Origin: Anaerolineae bacterium
Lineage (GTDB): Bacteria > Chloroflexota > Anaerolineae > Anaerolineales > UBA4823
Reading direction: 5' to 3'
Length of the DNA: 64,000 nt
Assembly (NCBI GenBank): GCA_003327455.1
Contig: QOQU01000009.1
Location: 1-64,000 of the forward strand
The translations under genes were made by a program, and so were the position numbers. Positions 35,951 through 44,402 of this stretch are shown one piece after another. Within the stretch, counting starts at the first letter, position 1. Every line of letters begins with the position of its first letter. The notes below the pieces were generated by a model. It was not told the DNA's origin, ran no database searches, and saw nothing but the letters and a program-made list of their open reading frames with translations.

Positions 35951-38900
35951 ATGGGAAGTGGAATGACCCAAGAGACATCTGCTCTCCCTCTTCTCAAGTT
36001 TTATTTGTTTGGCCGACCAGAGGTCTGGCGCGGTTCAGAACGGCTTGCCCCCCTCGCTACCCAAAAGACCCAATCTTTACTGGCGTATTTACTGATCTAT
36101 CGCCATCAAGGTCACCCTCGTCAAAAACTGGCGGCTCTCTTTTGGGGCGATTGGAATGAGGTCCGCGCCCATCATTCATTATCGACCGCTTTGTGGCGCA
36201 TCCGCAAACAATTTGGGGAGGCGTTCCTTCTATCCGATGTTGAGACAGTGCAAATCAACCGCCTCGCTCCTTTCTGGCTGGACGTGGCGGAGTTTGAACA
36301 GTTGCTGGGTCAAGCTAGGGGCGAACAGGTGGATTTGGACTTTCCTACCGTTGCTCGTATGGAAAGAGCCGTCGAGTTGTATCGCGGCGATTTCTTAGAA
36401 GGCTTTTACGATGATTGGTGCCTTGATGAACGCTATCGCCTGGAGGCGCACTATCTCAACGCATTGCGACAACTGGTCGACTGGTATAAGCGCCAGGGAA
36501 ATGCCGGGGCTGTTTTGAAATACGCCCAGTTCTATTTAGGGCGCGATCCGCTTACAGAGGAAGTGCATCTTGCAGCCATGCGGGCTTATATGCAACAGGG
36601 AGATGCGTATGGTGCGCGTCGCCAGTGGCAACGTTGCTGTGAAGCTCGTCAGCATGAGCTTCAACTGCCTCCTTCCGCTGAAATGAGTGAGCAGGCAAAA
36701 GAGATCCTTGGAGTGCTCTATCAACCTCCTCAGGAGACTGAACCGCTCCAATTGAAAGTTTCTCTTCGTCCAGGAAATCTGGAACGCTCGCCTTTTGTGG
36801 GGCGGGCAGCCGAGATGGATTTGTTGGTAGACCTGTGGAGGCGGGCATACCAGGGTCATGGCAGGATCGTCTTTCTCAGCGGAGAAGCAGGCATTGGAAA
36901 AACTCGCCTGGTAGAAGAGTTTGCTTCTTTTATTCGCTGGAATGGTGGCTTTCCAACAATCGGCAATTGTTACGAACCAGAGCGTGATTTGCCGCTTCAA
37001 CCCATTCGCGAGATCGTTCAAACCCTCGCCGCCGAAGACCTGGCTGCTTATCAAGCTATTCCTGAATGGGAACGGAAAGAACTCACGCGCCTGTTGCCGG
37101 AACTTGAACCTGACCTGACCAAAAGCGAGCTTTCATCGAGCTACCTGCAACCGGAACAACAGTCTATCCTTTTCCAATCCATCGTGGCTTTTCTGCGTCA
37201 TTTTGTCAAACGCCAGCCACTGCTGATGGTGATTGAAGATTTACATTGGGCAGCCGATACGACTCTGGCTGCATTCCACTTTATCGCCCGTCAAGTTAAC
37301 TCTTTGCCCGTTTTGGTGATCGGTACCTTCCGAGCCGAAGAACTCGAACAGGCAGGCAAACTGGAAGAGATGATTGCCGCGCTCGTCCGCAATGAGAATG
37401 CCCGGCTCATTCAGTTAGGACGATTGTCCAGAGAGGCGATTGAGGAAATGATCCAACGGATGAGATTGACTGAGGCTAATCCCGACTGGATCGAACAGTT
37501 CTATGCTTACACGGCGGGCAATGCCTTTTATACCCTGGAGACCTTACGCGCCTGTGCCGAGACAGAACAACGCCAGGATGTGTTTCCCATTGCGCCGAAT
37601 GTCCAATCTCTGATAAAGTCGCGCCTGCGACACCTCTCGCCTCTGGCAGGTAGCTTGCTGAATTGCGCAGCCGTGGCAGGGCAGAGTTTTGACTTCGAGC
37701 TTGTCCGAATTGCCGGTAAGTTGAGTGAGGTACAGGCTTTGGAAGGTTTTGATGAATTACTGCGCAAGGGTTTCCTGCGCGAGGGCAGTAGCACAGTTGC
37801 GGCGGATTATGAATTCGTGCACCAGATTGTCCAGGCAGTGGTTTACCATGAGATTCACCATCGTCGCCGGCGCCATTTGCATTGTCAGGTCGGCGAAGCG
37901 CTGGAGAATGTTGGCGGCGATCTGTCCTTGCAGGCAGCATCCCTGGCGTTTCACTTCGACCGCGGCGGTAATCCGCAGAAGGCACTTGGTTACCACCACT
38001 TGGCTGCCCGGCGCGCTTCTGCGGTGTTTGCCTGGCAGGAAGCGGAGATGCACCTGAACCGCGCCTTGGAACTTCTTGCCAGTCTTGATCCCGATATCTC
38101 TCGGCAGGAGACTGCTGATTGCTATGGAAAGGTGCTTGCCGAACGCGCCGAAATCCATTATCTCCAGGGCGATCTGTACAAGCGCGATCAAGACCTGAAC
38201 AGGCTGAGCGAACTGGCAACCCGAACGCGAAATCAGCACTTATCCCTCCAGACTCTGATGCGTCAGACTTGTTATCTCAATTTAGATGCCTGCTACGAAC
38301 AGGCTGTTGCGTTTGCCCAGGAGGGGATTTCCCTGGCGAAAAACTTGATCGATCCTGAGGCGCAGGGCTATTTACTCTCTCAGCTTGGCTTTGCCCATTA
38401 TTTTTTAGGGAAACCGCGCTTTGCCCTGCAGGCGCTTGAACAGGCACTGAGCTTGCTGCCGGAGGACGATTGCGAAACCCGCCGTCATATCACCCATATT
38501 TTGGGCTATGTTCATTTTCATCTTGGGAATTATCTGCTTGCCCTGGCTGATCAGCAGCAGGCTTATCGGGATCATCAGGCGTTAGGCGATTTTAATGGGA
38601 TGGTTTGGGCAGGATTGGATATGGGGGCAATCTACCTGCAATTAGGGAGGCTGAGAGAGGCAGAGCAGATGATCAAGGATCATTTGCAGATTGCCCAAAG
38701 GATGGGCGCCCTTTCGGTAGAAGCCTATGGCTTGAATCAAGTCGGAGGGCTGGAATTGAAACTTGGCAATTATCAGGCTGCCATCGCTGCCTTTCAGCGC
38801 TCTTTATCTCTTCAGGAGAGTCTGCGCACCGAGCATGGGCGCATTGCTGCTCAATTAGGGATCGGGTTTGCTTATTCCCATCTTGGAGCATGCGCCGCAG

Positions 38901-39493
38901 CCAGGCAATGGTTAGAGCAGGCAATTGCAACGGCGCGCCAGGTGGGTCACCAACGCCGCCTGGCTGAAGCTCTGATTGGTTTGGGCATAACCGAGACAAT
39001 CAAGGGTCAGTTTGAGAAAGCTGAGCTTTGTCTTTGCGAAGCGGTGCAGATCGCTCGCCGTAGCCAATCTCTTGGCAACCTTGCCGCAGGCTTGGCCGCC
39101 CTTGGGCGACTTGAGCGCAAGAAGGGGGACTGGAAGACGGCTTTATGGTATGCCCTGGAAGCAGTTCAAATCTCGCACCAATTGCAGTTCGTCGCCGTAG
39201 AGATGTGGGGAGAGTTGGAACTTGGGTTGCTTTATCTTGCCCAGGGAAAGGCGAAGAAGGCTCTCGATCACACGCAACGGGCATCCGAGTTGGCTGCCTG
39301 TGAGGATGAAGGTTGGATCGGCAGAGAACAGGTCTATCAGGCTCAGGCGATGGTTTTGAGGGCGCTCGGGCGAGAGGCGGAAGCAAGGGAACAGATTTGC
39401 CTGGCGCAGGAGATCATTGCGAGCAAAGCCGCTTTGATCGCCGATCCAGATTTGCGCTCGAGTTTTCTCAAAAAGGTGAAACGCAGACTCTGA
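35951..39493 (+). CDS. BTAD/SARP-type regulator with AAA ATPase and TPR domains
   Basis: A 1180-aa transcription activator of the AfsR/LAL-like class. Residues 12-100 form an OmpR-like winged helix (KFYLFGRPEVWRGSERL, HSLSTALWRIRKQF). The BTAD helical repeats run to about 255. An AAA/NB-ARC-type module spans about 275-560, with Walker A FLSGEAGIGKTRLVEEF and Walker B LLMVIEDLHWAADTT. TPR repeats fill about 640-1150. There is no C-terminal LuxR helix-turn-helix. ATG 35951 is given; ATG 35963 with GGAAG upstream is possible. The gene ends at a strong terminator. It sits just before a group of exported proteins, which it may control; this is inference. Confidence 0.88.
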   Translation: MGSGMTQETSALPLLKFYLFGRPEVWRGSERLAPLATQKTQSLLAYLLIYRHQGHPRQKLAALFWGDWNEVRAHHSLSTALWRIRKQFGEAFLLSDVETVQINRLAPFWLDVAEFEQLLGQARGEQVDLDFPTVARMERAVELYRGDFLEGFYDDWCLDERYRLEAHYLNALRQLVDWYKRQGNAGAVLKYAQFYLGRDPLTEEVHLAAMRAYMQQGDAYGARRQWQRCCEARQHELQLPPSAEMSEQAKEILGVLYQPPQETEPLQLKVSLRPGNLERSPFVGRAAEMDLLVDLWRRAYQGHGRIVFLSGEAGIGKTRLVEEFASFIRWNGGFPTIGNCYEPERDLPLQPIREIVQTLAAEDLAAYQAIPEWERKELTRLLPELEPDLTKSELSSSYLQPEQQSILFQSIVAFLRHFVKRQPLLMVIEDLHWAADTTLAAFHFIARQVNSLPVLVIGTFRAEELEQAGKLEEMIAALVRNENARLIQLGRLSREAIEEMIQRMRLTEANPDWIEQFYAYTAGNAFYTLETLRACAETEQRQDVFPIAPNVQSLIKSRLRHLSPLAGSLLNCAAVAGQSFDFELVRIAGKLSEVQALEGFDELLRKGFLREGSSTVAADYEFVHQIVQAVVYHEIHHRRRRHLHCQVGEALENVGGDLSLQAASLAFHFDRGGNPQKALGYHHLAARRASAVFAWQEAEMHLNRALELLASLDPDISRQETADCYGKVLAERAEIHYLQGDLYKRDQDLNRLSELATRTRNQHLSLQTLMRQTCYLNLDACYEQAVAFAQEGISLAKNLIDPEAQGYLLSQLGFAHYFLGKPRFALQALEQALSLLPEDDCETRRHITHILGYVHFHLGNYLLALADQQQAYRDHQALGDFNGMVWAGLDMGAIYLQLGRLREAEQMIKDHLQIAQRMGALSVEAYGLNQVGGLELKLGNYQAAIAAFQRSLSLQESLRTEHGRIAAQLGIGFAYSHLGACAAARQWLEQAIATARQVGHQRRLAEALIGLGITETIKGQFEKAELCLCEAVQIARRSQSLGNLAAGLAALGRLERKKGDWKTALWYALEAVQISHQLQFVAVEMWGELELGLLYLAQGKAKKALDHTQRASELAACEDEGWIGREQVYQAQAMVLRALGREAEAREQICLAQEIIASKAALIADPDLRSSFLKKVKRRL

Positions 39494-39540
39494 TTTGAAA
39501 GCCTTCTGAACTTTTGATAGTTTTTTGATACCCCTTTGAT

Positions 39541-39570
39541 AGACTGCCATTGGAAAGGCAGTCTTTTTTT
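39541..39570 (+). terminator. Rho-independent terminator after the BTAD regulator
   Basis: AGACTGCC (39541-39548) pairs with GGCAGTCT (39557-39564) and is followed by seven T residues. A clean intrinsic terminator. Confidence 0.9.
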
Positions 39571-39587
39571 GATTGCTTGAAAAGCAG

Positions 39588-39824
39588 ATGCCAGGACACT
39601 TCCAACCACCTCAAAACACCTTTATTGTTCGTTTCTGGCGGGAATGGCAAGGCTCGGACGCAGAGCAGTTTTCGGGGTGGCGAGGTCGGATTGAACATAT
39701 TCAAAGCGGGCAGGGCATTAATTTCTACAAGCACCAACAGATGCTCGATTTTATCGAACAGATGATCTCTGGCTTCCCCCTCACGAAAAACAGTGAGGAC
39801 AATGAGCAGAACGATGACATCTAA
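39588..39824 (+). CDS. Small conserved-type protein with RFWREW motif
   Basis: 78 aa from ATG 39588 (TTG 39573 is an alternative). The core NTFIVRFWREWQGSD, GWRGRIEHIQSGQG and a final aromatic/hydrophobic helix match a small protein type I recall recurring in Chloroflexi, often beside regulators; its function is unknown. Beta strand-rich with R/W residues, no signal peptide. It begins 18 bp after the terminator of the upstream gene, so it needs its own promoter or read-through. Its end overlaps the start of the following exoprotein gene, suggesting coupling. Confidence 0.6.
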   Translation: MPGHFQPPQNTFIVRFWREWQGSDAEQFSGWRGRIEHIQSGQGINFYKHQQMLDFIEQMISGFPLTKNSEDNEQNDDI

Positions 39825-42336
39825 GTCTCTTTTGATTTTCCTGTTGATGATCATTCCTCTGTTCCCGGTGGAAGGAGCATCCTCGCCTGGGGCAGCGAGG
39901 TTTTTCCCACCAGGGCTTGCCGGACAGGTTTTTCAGCCCCTAAACTACCCGGCAGCTACTCAGACAGATTGCACGCTTCCCAGCCAGGATTTACAAATTA
40001 CGGGATATACCAGATTATGTCCTGGCACCTATAATCTTCCAGATACGGGCGACGAGGGGGTCTTGATCATTGCGGCTGATGATGCATGGCTGGATTGCAA
40101 CAACGCCAGCCTGGTTGGCGATGGATGGGGCAGCGGAATTAGCGTTGGTAACTATCGAGGCGCCGATATTCGAGGTTGCACCCTTTCTTCTTATAGCAAT
40201 GGCATTCATGTCGAGTCAGCCCAGGAAACGGTGGTGATCGGAAATGAACTGACCGATAACAAGGTCGGTTTGCTGGTAGAAGAAGCCATTGCCACGCAAA
40301 TTGTGCGCAATTTTATGGCTTACAATGACGATGGGATCATCCTCTACTTTTCCGATGATTCAGTCCTTGAAGAAAACATTTCCTGCAGCAATCGCGAAGC
40401 AGATATCCGTCGTACCAGTGGGAACAACAACAGGGGCATAGACAATGAGTGCGATGTTGCCCTTAACTGGAACGACGAAGGGCAGCGGGGCTGTATGTAT
40501 GTGTGCGGCATTTGTCGGGACACAGACCACGATGGAGTGTGTGATAGTGCAGATAATTGTCCAATCAACGCCAATCCAGATCAGTCTGACGTAGACGGGG
40601 ATGGCAAGGGAGATGTGTGTGATAATTGCCCTGCCGCTGCAAACGCATCTCAGAGCGATCAGGATTTCGATAGTGTGGGGGATGTCTGTGATAACTGTCC
40701 ATCCATCTACAACCCCTATCAGGAAAACAGTGATGGAGATTCCCTGGGCAATGCCTGTGACAATTGTATTGTCGTGACAAACCCTGATCAGAAGGATGAC
40801 GACTCGGATGGTTACGGGAATGTCTGTGATAATTGTCCTGCTGTCTATAACCCCGTTCAGCAAGATCACGATGCCGATGGAGTTGGCAGTCTCTGCGACA
40901 ACTGTGTGACTGCTGCAAACCCTGATCAGGCAAATGCCGATGGGGATTCACGCGGCAACGCCTGCGATAACTGCTGGAATCAATCCAATTCCTCTCAGGA
41001 TGATTCCGACTCGGATTGCAATGATGTCAAGGCAATTGGGGGCTTCTTTGACTGGGCGCTGAATAAGTGGCTCAAGGATCCACATTGCGGCGATGCCTGC
41101 GACAATTGTCCGAAACAGATCAATCCCGCTCAAGAAGATCGTGACCGGGATGGACAGGGAGATCACTGCGATTGTAATGACCGATGGTGGGGCAAAAACG
41201 AAGTTGCCATGGATTGCGGCGGGCTTTGTCCTGCCTGTCAGGGTACTTGCTTCCCGATCCTTACCCATGGTAATCCCAGCGATAAAATTGACATCTTAAT
41301 CTCTTTCACCAACGACTATGCCAACGCGGCTGCCTTTCGGGAGGATGCTCTGGCAACCATTGAGCAATTTTCTAAGGCGGATGTTATCACCCAAACAATT
41401 TCGCGCTTCAATTTCTGGTATGTCAACCAAAACGGGAGTCTGAGTGTATTGAATGGGGTTTGCATCTTTACCGCTCCAGATCACTGGCAACAGGACTGCC
41501 CCCATGTCCAGGTTGGCAGCCTGATGCACACCCTTTCTTGTATTGACAATGCAAGGGGCAATTTCTTTTCCTTTGAACCGACGGAAGCTGTTTTTACGCA
41601 CGAGGCAGGTCACGCCGTTTTTTTGTTGGGTGATGAGTACGACGATGCCCCTGGTTGTACAACCAGTTATAGCGGCGCTTGCTCCGGGAAATACTGCAAT
41701 ATCTTCAGTAGCCAGGACTCCTGTAAGAACAATTCTACCACCCCGGCGAAATGTGCCCAATTCACAACCTGTGAAAATGGATGGTGGAAATCTCAACCCC
41801 CTGGCACGGTTATGCAGAGTGGGCTAACCAGATGGGGCGCAGACGCTGAACGGCAGGTATGGGATATCGTCAACCAGTATAAAGCTACCGCAAGTTTATT
41901 TACAGGGCAGGCAAACAGCTCTCCGAAGGCAATTGTGGCGTATTTTCATTATGATGGTATTTCCGTTTCACTGACCGAGAGCACTATGTTATTTGGCGAT
42001 AGCCCGGAGCGGTTTCAATTAAGAGGCGATCTGCGTTGGGAGCTAACCGATCGATTGGGGAATGTGCTTTACACTTTTTTCCTCAACGATCCGCGCGCTA
42101 TCCGATATTATCCGGTAGGGGGCGAGTTAATACCAGAGACCGATTTTGGAGTGGTGATTCCTTTTCTTCCTGGCCTGTACTCTCTGGGTATTTATCGCTC
42201 GGAAGATCAACGGCAGTTGGCAGAGGTGAGCCTTGACCAGACGATCCGCTCATTTTGCACTCAGCACGCCACTGACAGTCAGTGTCAAAGATGGTTAGCG
42301 GAGAGTTGGGTTTTTCTTCCTCTGCTCTTGCGCTGA
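39802..42336 (+). CDS. Exported beta-helix/TSP3/metallopeptidase mosaic protein
   Basis: 844 aa from ATG 39802 (39814 also possible). A signal peptide (SLLIFLLMIIPLFPVEGA) comes first. A NosD-like parallel beta-helix occupies about 65-225. Seven or more thrombospondin type 3 calcium-binding repeats (DxDxDGxGDxCDNCP pattern) occupy about 235-470. A zinc peptidase-like domain then carries HEAGHAVFLLGDEYD near residue 600, close to the M64 pattern HExxH...DEY. The C-terminal beta domain ends WVFLPLLLR. Probably a secreted or surface calcium-dependent protease; the substrate is unknown. The end motif recurs in three other exported proteins of this window. Confidence 0.82.
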   Translation: MSRTMTSKSLLIFLLMIIPLFPVEGASSPGAARFFPPGLAGQVFQPLNYPAATQTDCTLPSQDLQITGYTRLCPGTYNLPDTGDEGVLIIAADDAWLDCNNASLVGDGWGSGISVGNYRGADIRGCTLSSYSNGIHVESAQETVVIGNELTDNKVGLLVEEAIATQIVRNFMAYNDDGIILYFSDDSVLEENISCSNREADIRRTSGNNNRGIDNECDVALNWNDEGQRGCMYVCGICRDTDHDGVCDSADNCPINANPDQSDVDGDGKGDVCDNCPAAANASQSDQDFDSVGDVCDNCPSIYNPYQENSDGDSLGNACDNCIVVTNPDQKDDDSDGYGNVCDNCPAVYNPVQQDHDADGVGSLCDNCVTAANPDQANADGDSRGNACDNCWNQSNSSQDDSDSDCNDVKAIGGFFDWALNKWLKDPHCGDACDNCPKQINPAQEDRDRDGQGDHCDCNDRWWGKNEVAMDCGGLCPACQGTCFPILTHGNPSDKIDILISFTNDYANAAAFREDALATIEQFSKADVITQTISRFNFWYVNQNGSLSVLNGVCIFTAPDHWQQDCPHVQVGSLMHTLSCIDNARGNFFSFEPTEAVFTHEAGHAVFLLGDEYDDAPGCTTSYSGACSGKYCNIFSSQDSCKNNSTTPAKCAQFTTCENGWWKSQPPGTVMQSGLTRWGADAERQVWDIVNQYKATASLFTGQANSSPKAIVAYFHYDGISVSLTESTMLFGDSPERFQLRGDLRWELTDRLGNVLYTFFLNDPRAIRYYPVGGELIPETDFGVVIPFLPGLYSLGIYRSEDQRQLAEVSLDQTIRSFCTQHATDSQCQRWLAESWVFLPLLLR
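40516..41170 (+). repeat. TSP3-encoding tandem repeats
   Basis: DNA and protein repeats of about 36-42 codons in pairs, each with GATGG/GATAATTGTCC-like cores encoding DGxGDxCDNCP. About seven units plus a degenerate region around 41000-41090 where an insertion (IGGFFDWALNKWLKDPHCG) breaks the pattern. Confidence 0.75.
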
Positions 42337-42539
42337 AAGAGGATGGAATTTCTGCCGCACGAAGTTTGCGGCTGGAGAAAGGATGGTGCCATGGCATGTT
42401 GCCTGGACTTTAGAAAAACAACTACAAGAAGAGCGAAACCTCCATCAAGGGGTGCTGAGCGAAATGTCTGGTCACGCAATCCCAGAGATGGATTCAAAAA
42501 AACGGGTTTGGAAAATTTTTCAATCTATAAGGAGGAACC

Positions 42540-44024
42540 ATGTGCGCGAAAAGGCGTTTTCTGATTGTTTTTGGGCTCAGTTGCCTGCTTTTCCTGGCGG
42601 TTGCCTTCTCCCCCTGGTTGGGGAGAAGCGCTGCTCAGGTTTCCGGGCAAGATCAATCTGCCCTGGCTATTCCCTACACTGCCAGCCTGTTCGATCAGCA
42701 AGGCAATCCGATTGAAGCAGGAGTGTTTGACTTTTCCTTTGCTCTCTATGACGCCGAAACCGGAGGGACGTTGCTGTGGTCTGAAAACCAAAAGGAGGTA
42801 GAGGTCAAAGGCGGTCAATTCACGGTCTTATTAGGGAGCCTGACTCCCCTTTTGCCAGAAGCGTTATCGACGGGCGCTCTCTGGCTGGAGATTTCCGTCC
42901 GCCGCGCTGGGGAATCAACCTATACTCCCCTGGCACCTCGTCAGCCATTGAGCCTATTGTCCCCCACAGCAGAGGATGTTCCCACACAATCCAATGCCCT
43001 GTCCTGCGAACACACCCATTTTGGGGAAAGCTGGAGCGGGAGCGGATTCGCTGGACTGGTCATTCATACTCCCAGCGGCAACCTGGGAGGCGCCTTCTAT
43101 GGTAAAACCGGTGGGATTGGATATGGCGTTGCTGGCGAACAGACAGTGAGCACCAGCGCAGCGGGAGGAGGGGTTGCAGGATTCAGTAACTCTGCTTCGG
43201 GTTATGGCGGTTATTTTGAAAACACTGCCGGTGGCATTGGGCTATCTGGAAAGAGTAATTCCAATTATGCCGTGCGGGGCGAATCCGGTAGTGGGGTTGG
43301 GGTTTTTGGCAAAAGCACCAGTCATGATGGTCTGAGGGGCGAATCGAGTGGCGTGAACAAGAGTGGCGTCTATGGTTATAACAGCCAGGAAGGTTATGGC
43401 GTTTTTGGACGCAGCCCGAAAGGCTTTGGTCTCGGTGCGGAGGGAAAAGACGATTCCTTCGATGATTTTATTGGTGACCTCGCTCTACTTGGGGAGAAAG
43501 CGGAAATCATTGGAACAGGGACAATGGATATTTACAGTTACTCTTCCATTTATCTCGATCTGGATGAGGACAACAATGATGCAAATGCTTGTCTTAAGGT
43601 CTATAATGGAACTGATAGTGGCTTAGTCAGTCAATTCTGTGAAGATGGCACGAAAAGTGCCGTCCTGGGTACGAAGGACTTTGGTCAGCGCGCCGTCTAT
43701 GTCATTGAAAGCCCGGAAGTGTGGCTGGAGGATTTCGGCACGGCGACGCTAATCAACGGAAGCGCAACGGTAGCCTTTGATCCCATTTTTGCTCAGGTGA
43801 TCAATCCCCAGGAAGGTTTCCACGTCCAGCTTACCCCCGTTTGTCAGCAGCCGCTCCTTTTATTCGTCGTGGAGAAGACCACCCAGGGTTTCACCGTCCA
43901 GGGCGTTGGTTTAGATGGCAGTCCATCGAACTGCAGTTTTGACTATACCATTACTGTCAAACGTGCAGGTACAGAAGAACTGCGCCTGGAAGAGGTGTTG
44001 AGCGAAAAGGATGAGCCAAAATGA
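42540..44024 (+). CDS. Exported tail-fibre-like repeat protein
   Basis: 494 aa with a signal peptide (residues 1-33). The region 40-150 is a beta domain of a type common in bacterial exoproteins: IPYTASLFDQQGNPIEAGVFDFSFALYDA and GGQFTVLLGS. From about 170 to 305 Gly-rich repeats (GGIGYGVAGE, GYGGYFENTAGG, YAVRGESGSGVGVFG, YGVFGRSPKGFGL) resemble phage-tail or collagen-like stalks. A C-terminal domain (about 375-480) has DFGTATLINGSATVAFDPIF. AAGGAGG precedes the ATG. The stop overlaps the next start (ATGA). A surface fibre is likely; the ligand is unknown. Confidence 0.7.
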   Translation: MCAKRRFLIVFGLSCLLFLAVAFSPWLGRSAAQVSGQDQSALAIPYTASLFDQQGNPIEAGVFDFSFALYDAETGGTLLWSENQKEVEVKGGQFTVLLGSLTPLLPEALSTGALWLEISVRRAGESTYTPLAPRQPLSLLSPTAEDVPTQSNALSCEHTHFGESWSGSGFAGLVIHTPSGNLGGAFYGKTGGIGYGVAGEQTVSTSAAGGGVAGFSNSASGYGGYFENTAGGIGLSGKSNSNYAVRGESGSGVGVFGKSTSHDGLRGESSGVNKSGVYGYNSQEGYGVFGRSPKGFGLGAEGKDDSFDDFIGDLALLGEKAEIIGTGTMDIYSYSSIYLDLDEDNNDANACLKVYNGTDSGLVSQFCEDGTKSAVLGTKDFGQRAVYVIESPEVWLEDFGTATLINGSATVAFDPIFAQVINPQEGFHVQLTPVCQQPLLLFVVEKTTQGFTVQGVGLDGSPSNCSFDYTITVKRAGTEELRLEEVLSEKDEPK

Positions 44025-44287
44025 CGAAGCGGCGCTTTGCACTTTTGGTATTGATGGTTCTGCTCCTTGCCGTTGGGGTGATGGCGATCTACCCTGCCTC
44101 GGCTCACAGCCTTTTCCGCCAGCCTGACTCTCGCAGTCCCGTTTACCAGGTTTCGGGAGCTATCTGGCAATTTCAGGGGCTTTCGGCAGGTGAAGCCTAT
44201 CGGGTCATGGCAAATCCGCTCGAGCCCAGCGGAACGGGTACCCAATGTTGTTGCACCTATCTGCCCTGTTTGCTGAAAAAGCCGTAA
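44021..44287 (+). CDS. Small exported protein with Cys cluster
   Basis: 88 aa: a signal peptide (MTKRRFALLVLMVLLLAVGVMAIYPASA shortened here as residues 1-28) and a 60-residue mature part ending CCCTYLPCLLKKP. It overlaps the tail-fibre-like gene by 4 nt (ATGA), so the two are probably made together. The C-terminal YLPCLLK fits the motif shared by neighbouring exported proteins. No function is known. Confidence 0.65.
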   Translation: MTKRRFALLVLMVLLLAVGVMAIYPASAHSLFRQPDSRSPVYQVSGAIWQFQGLSAGEAYRVMANPLEPSGTGTQCCCTYLPCLLKKP

Positions 44288-44402
44288 ATACGGTTGCAAA
44301 CAGGTCGGAATTGCCAGAAACTATTCTCACGTTCTCGTTGTTCGCCAGACCCTTACGAAGGCTTACTCTCTCCGTAAGGGTTGCACGGGAGGGAACAAGA
44401 CC

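Noticed and set aside
34854..35951. 365-codon plus-strand open frame opposite ftcD
   Set aside because: Antisense shadow of a clear formiminotransferase-cyclodeaminase; no family features.
37476..38239. Long minus-strand frames opposite the BTAD regulator
   Set aside because: Antisense shadows of a coherent 1180-aa multidomain protein.
40516..41170. Regular repeats considered as a CRISPR array
   Set aside because: Repeat length and content follow codons and encode TSP3 calcium-binding units; there are no constant repeats with unique spacers.
42383..42715. 110-codon frame starting MVPWHVAW before the tail-fibre-like gene
   Set aside because: It overlaps the start of a well-supported signal-peptide protein by 175 bp in another frame and its second half is not protein-like. 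A short peptide from 42383 cannot be fully excluded.
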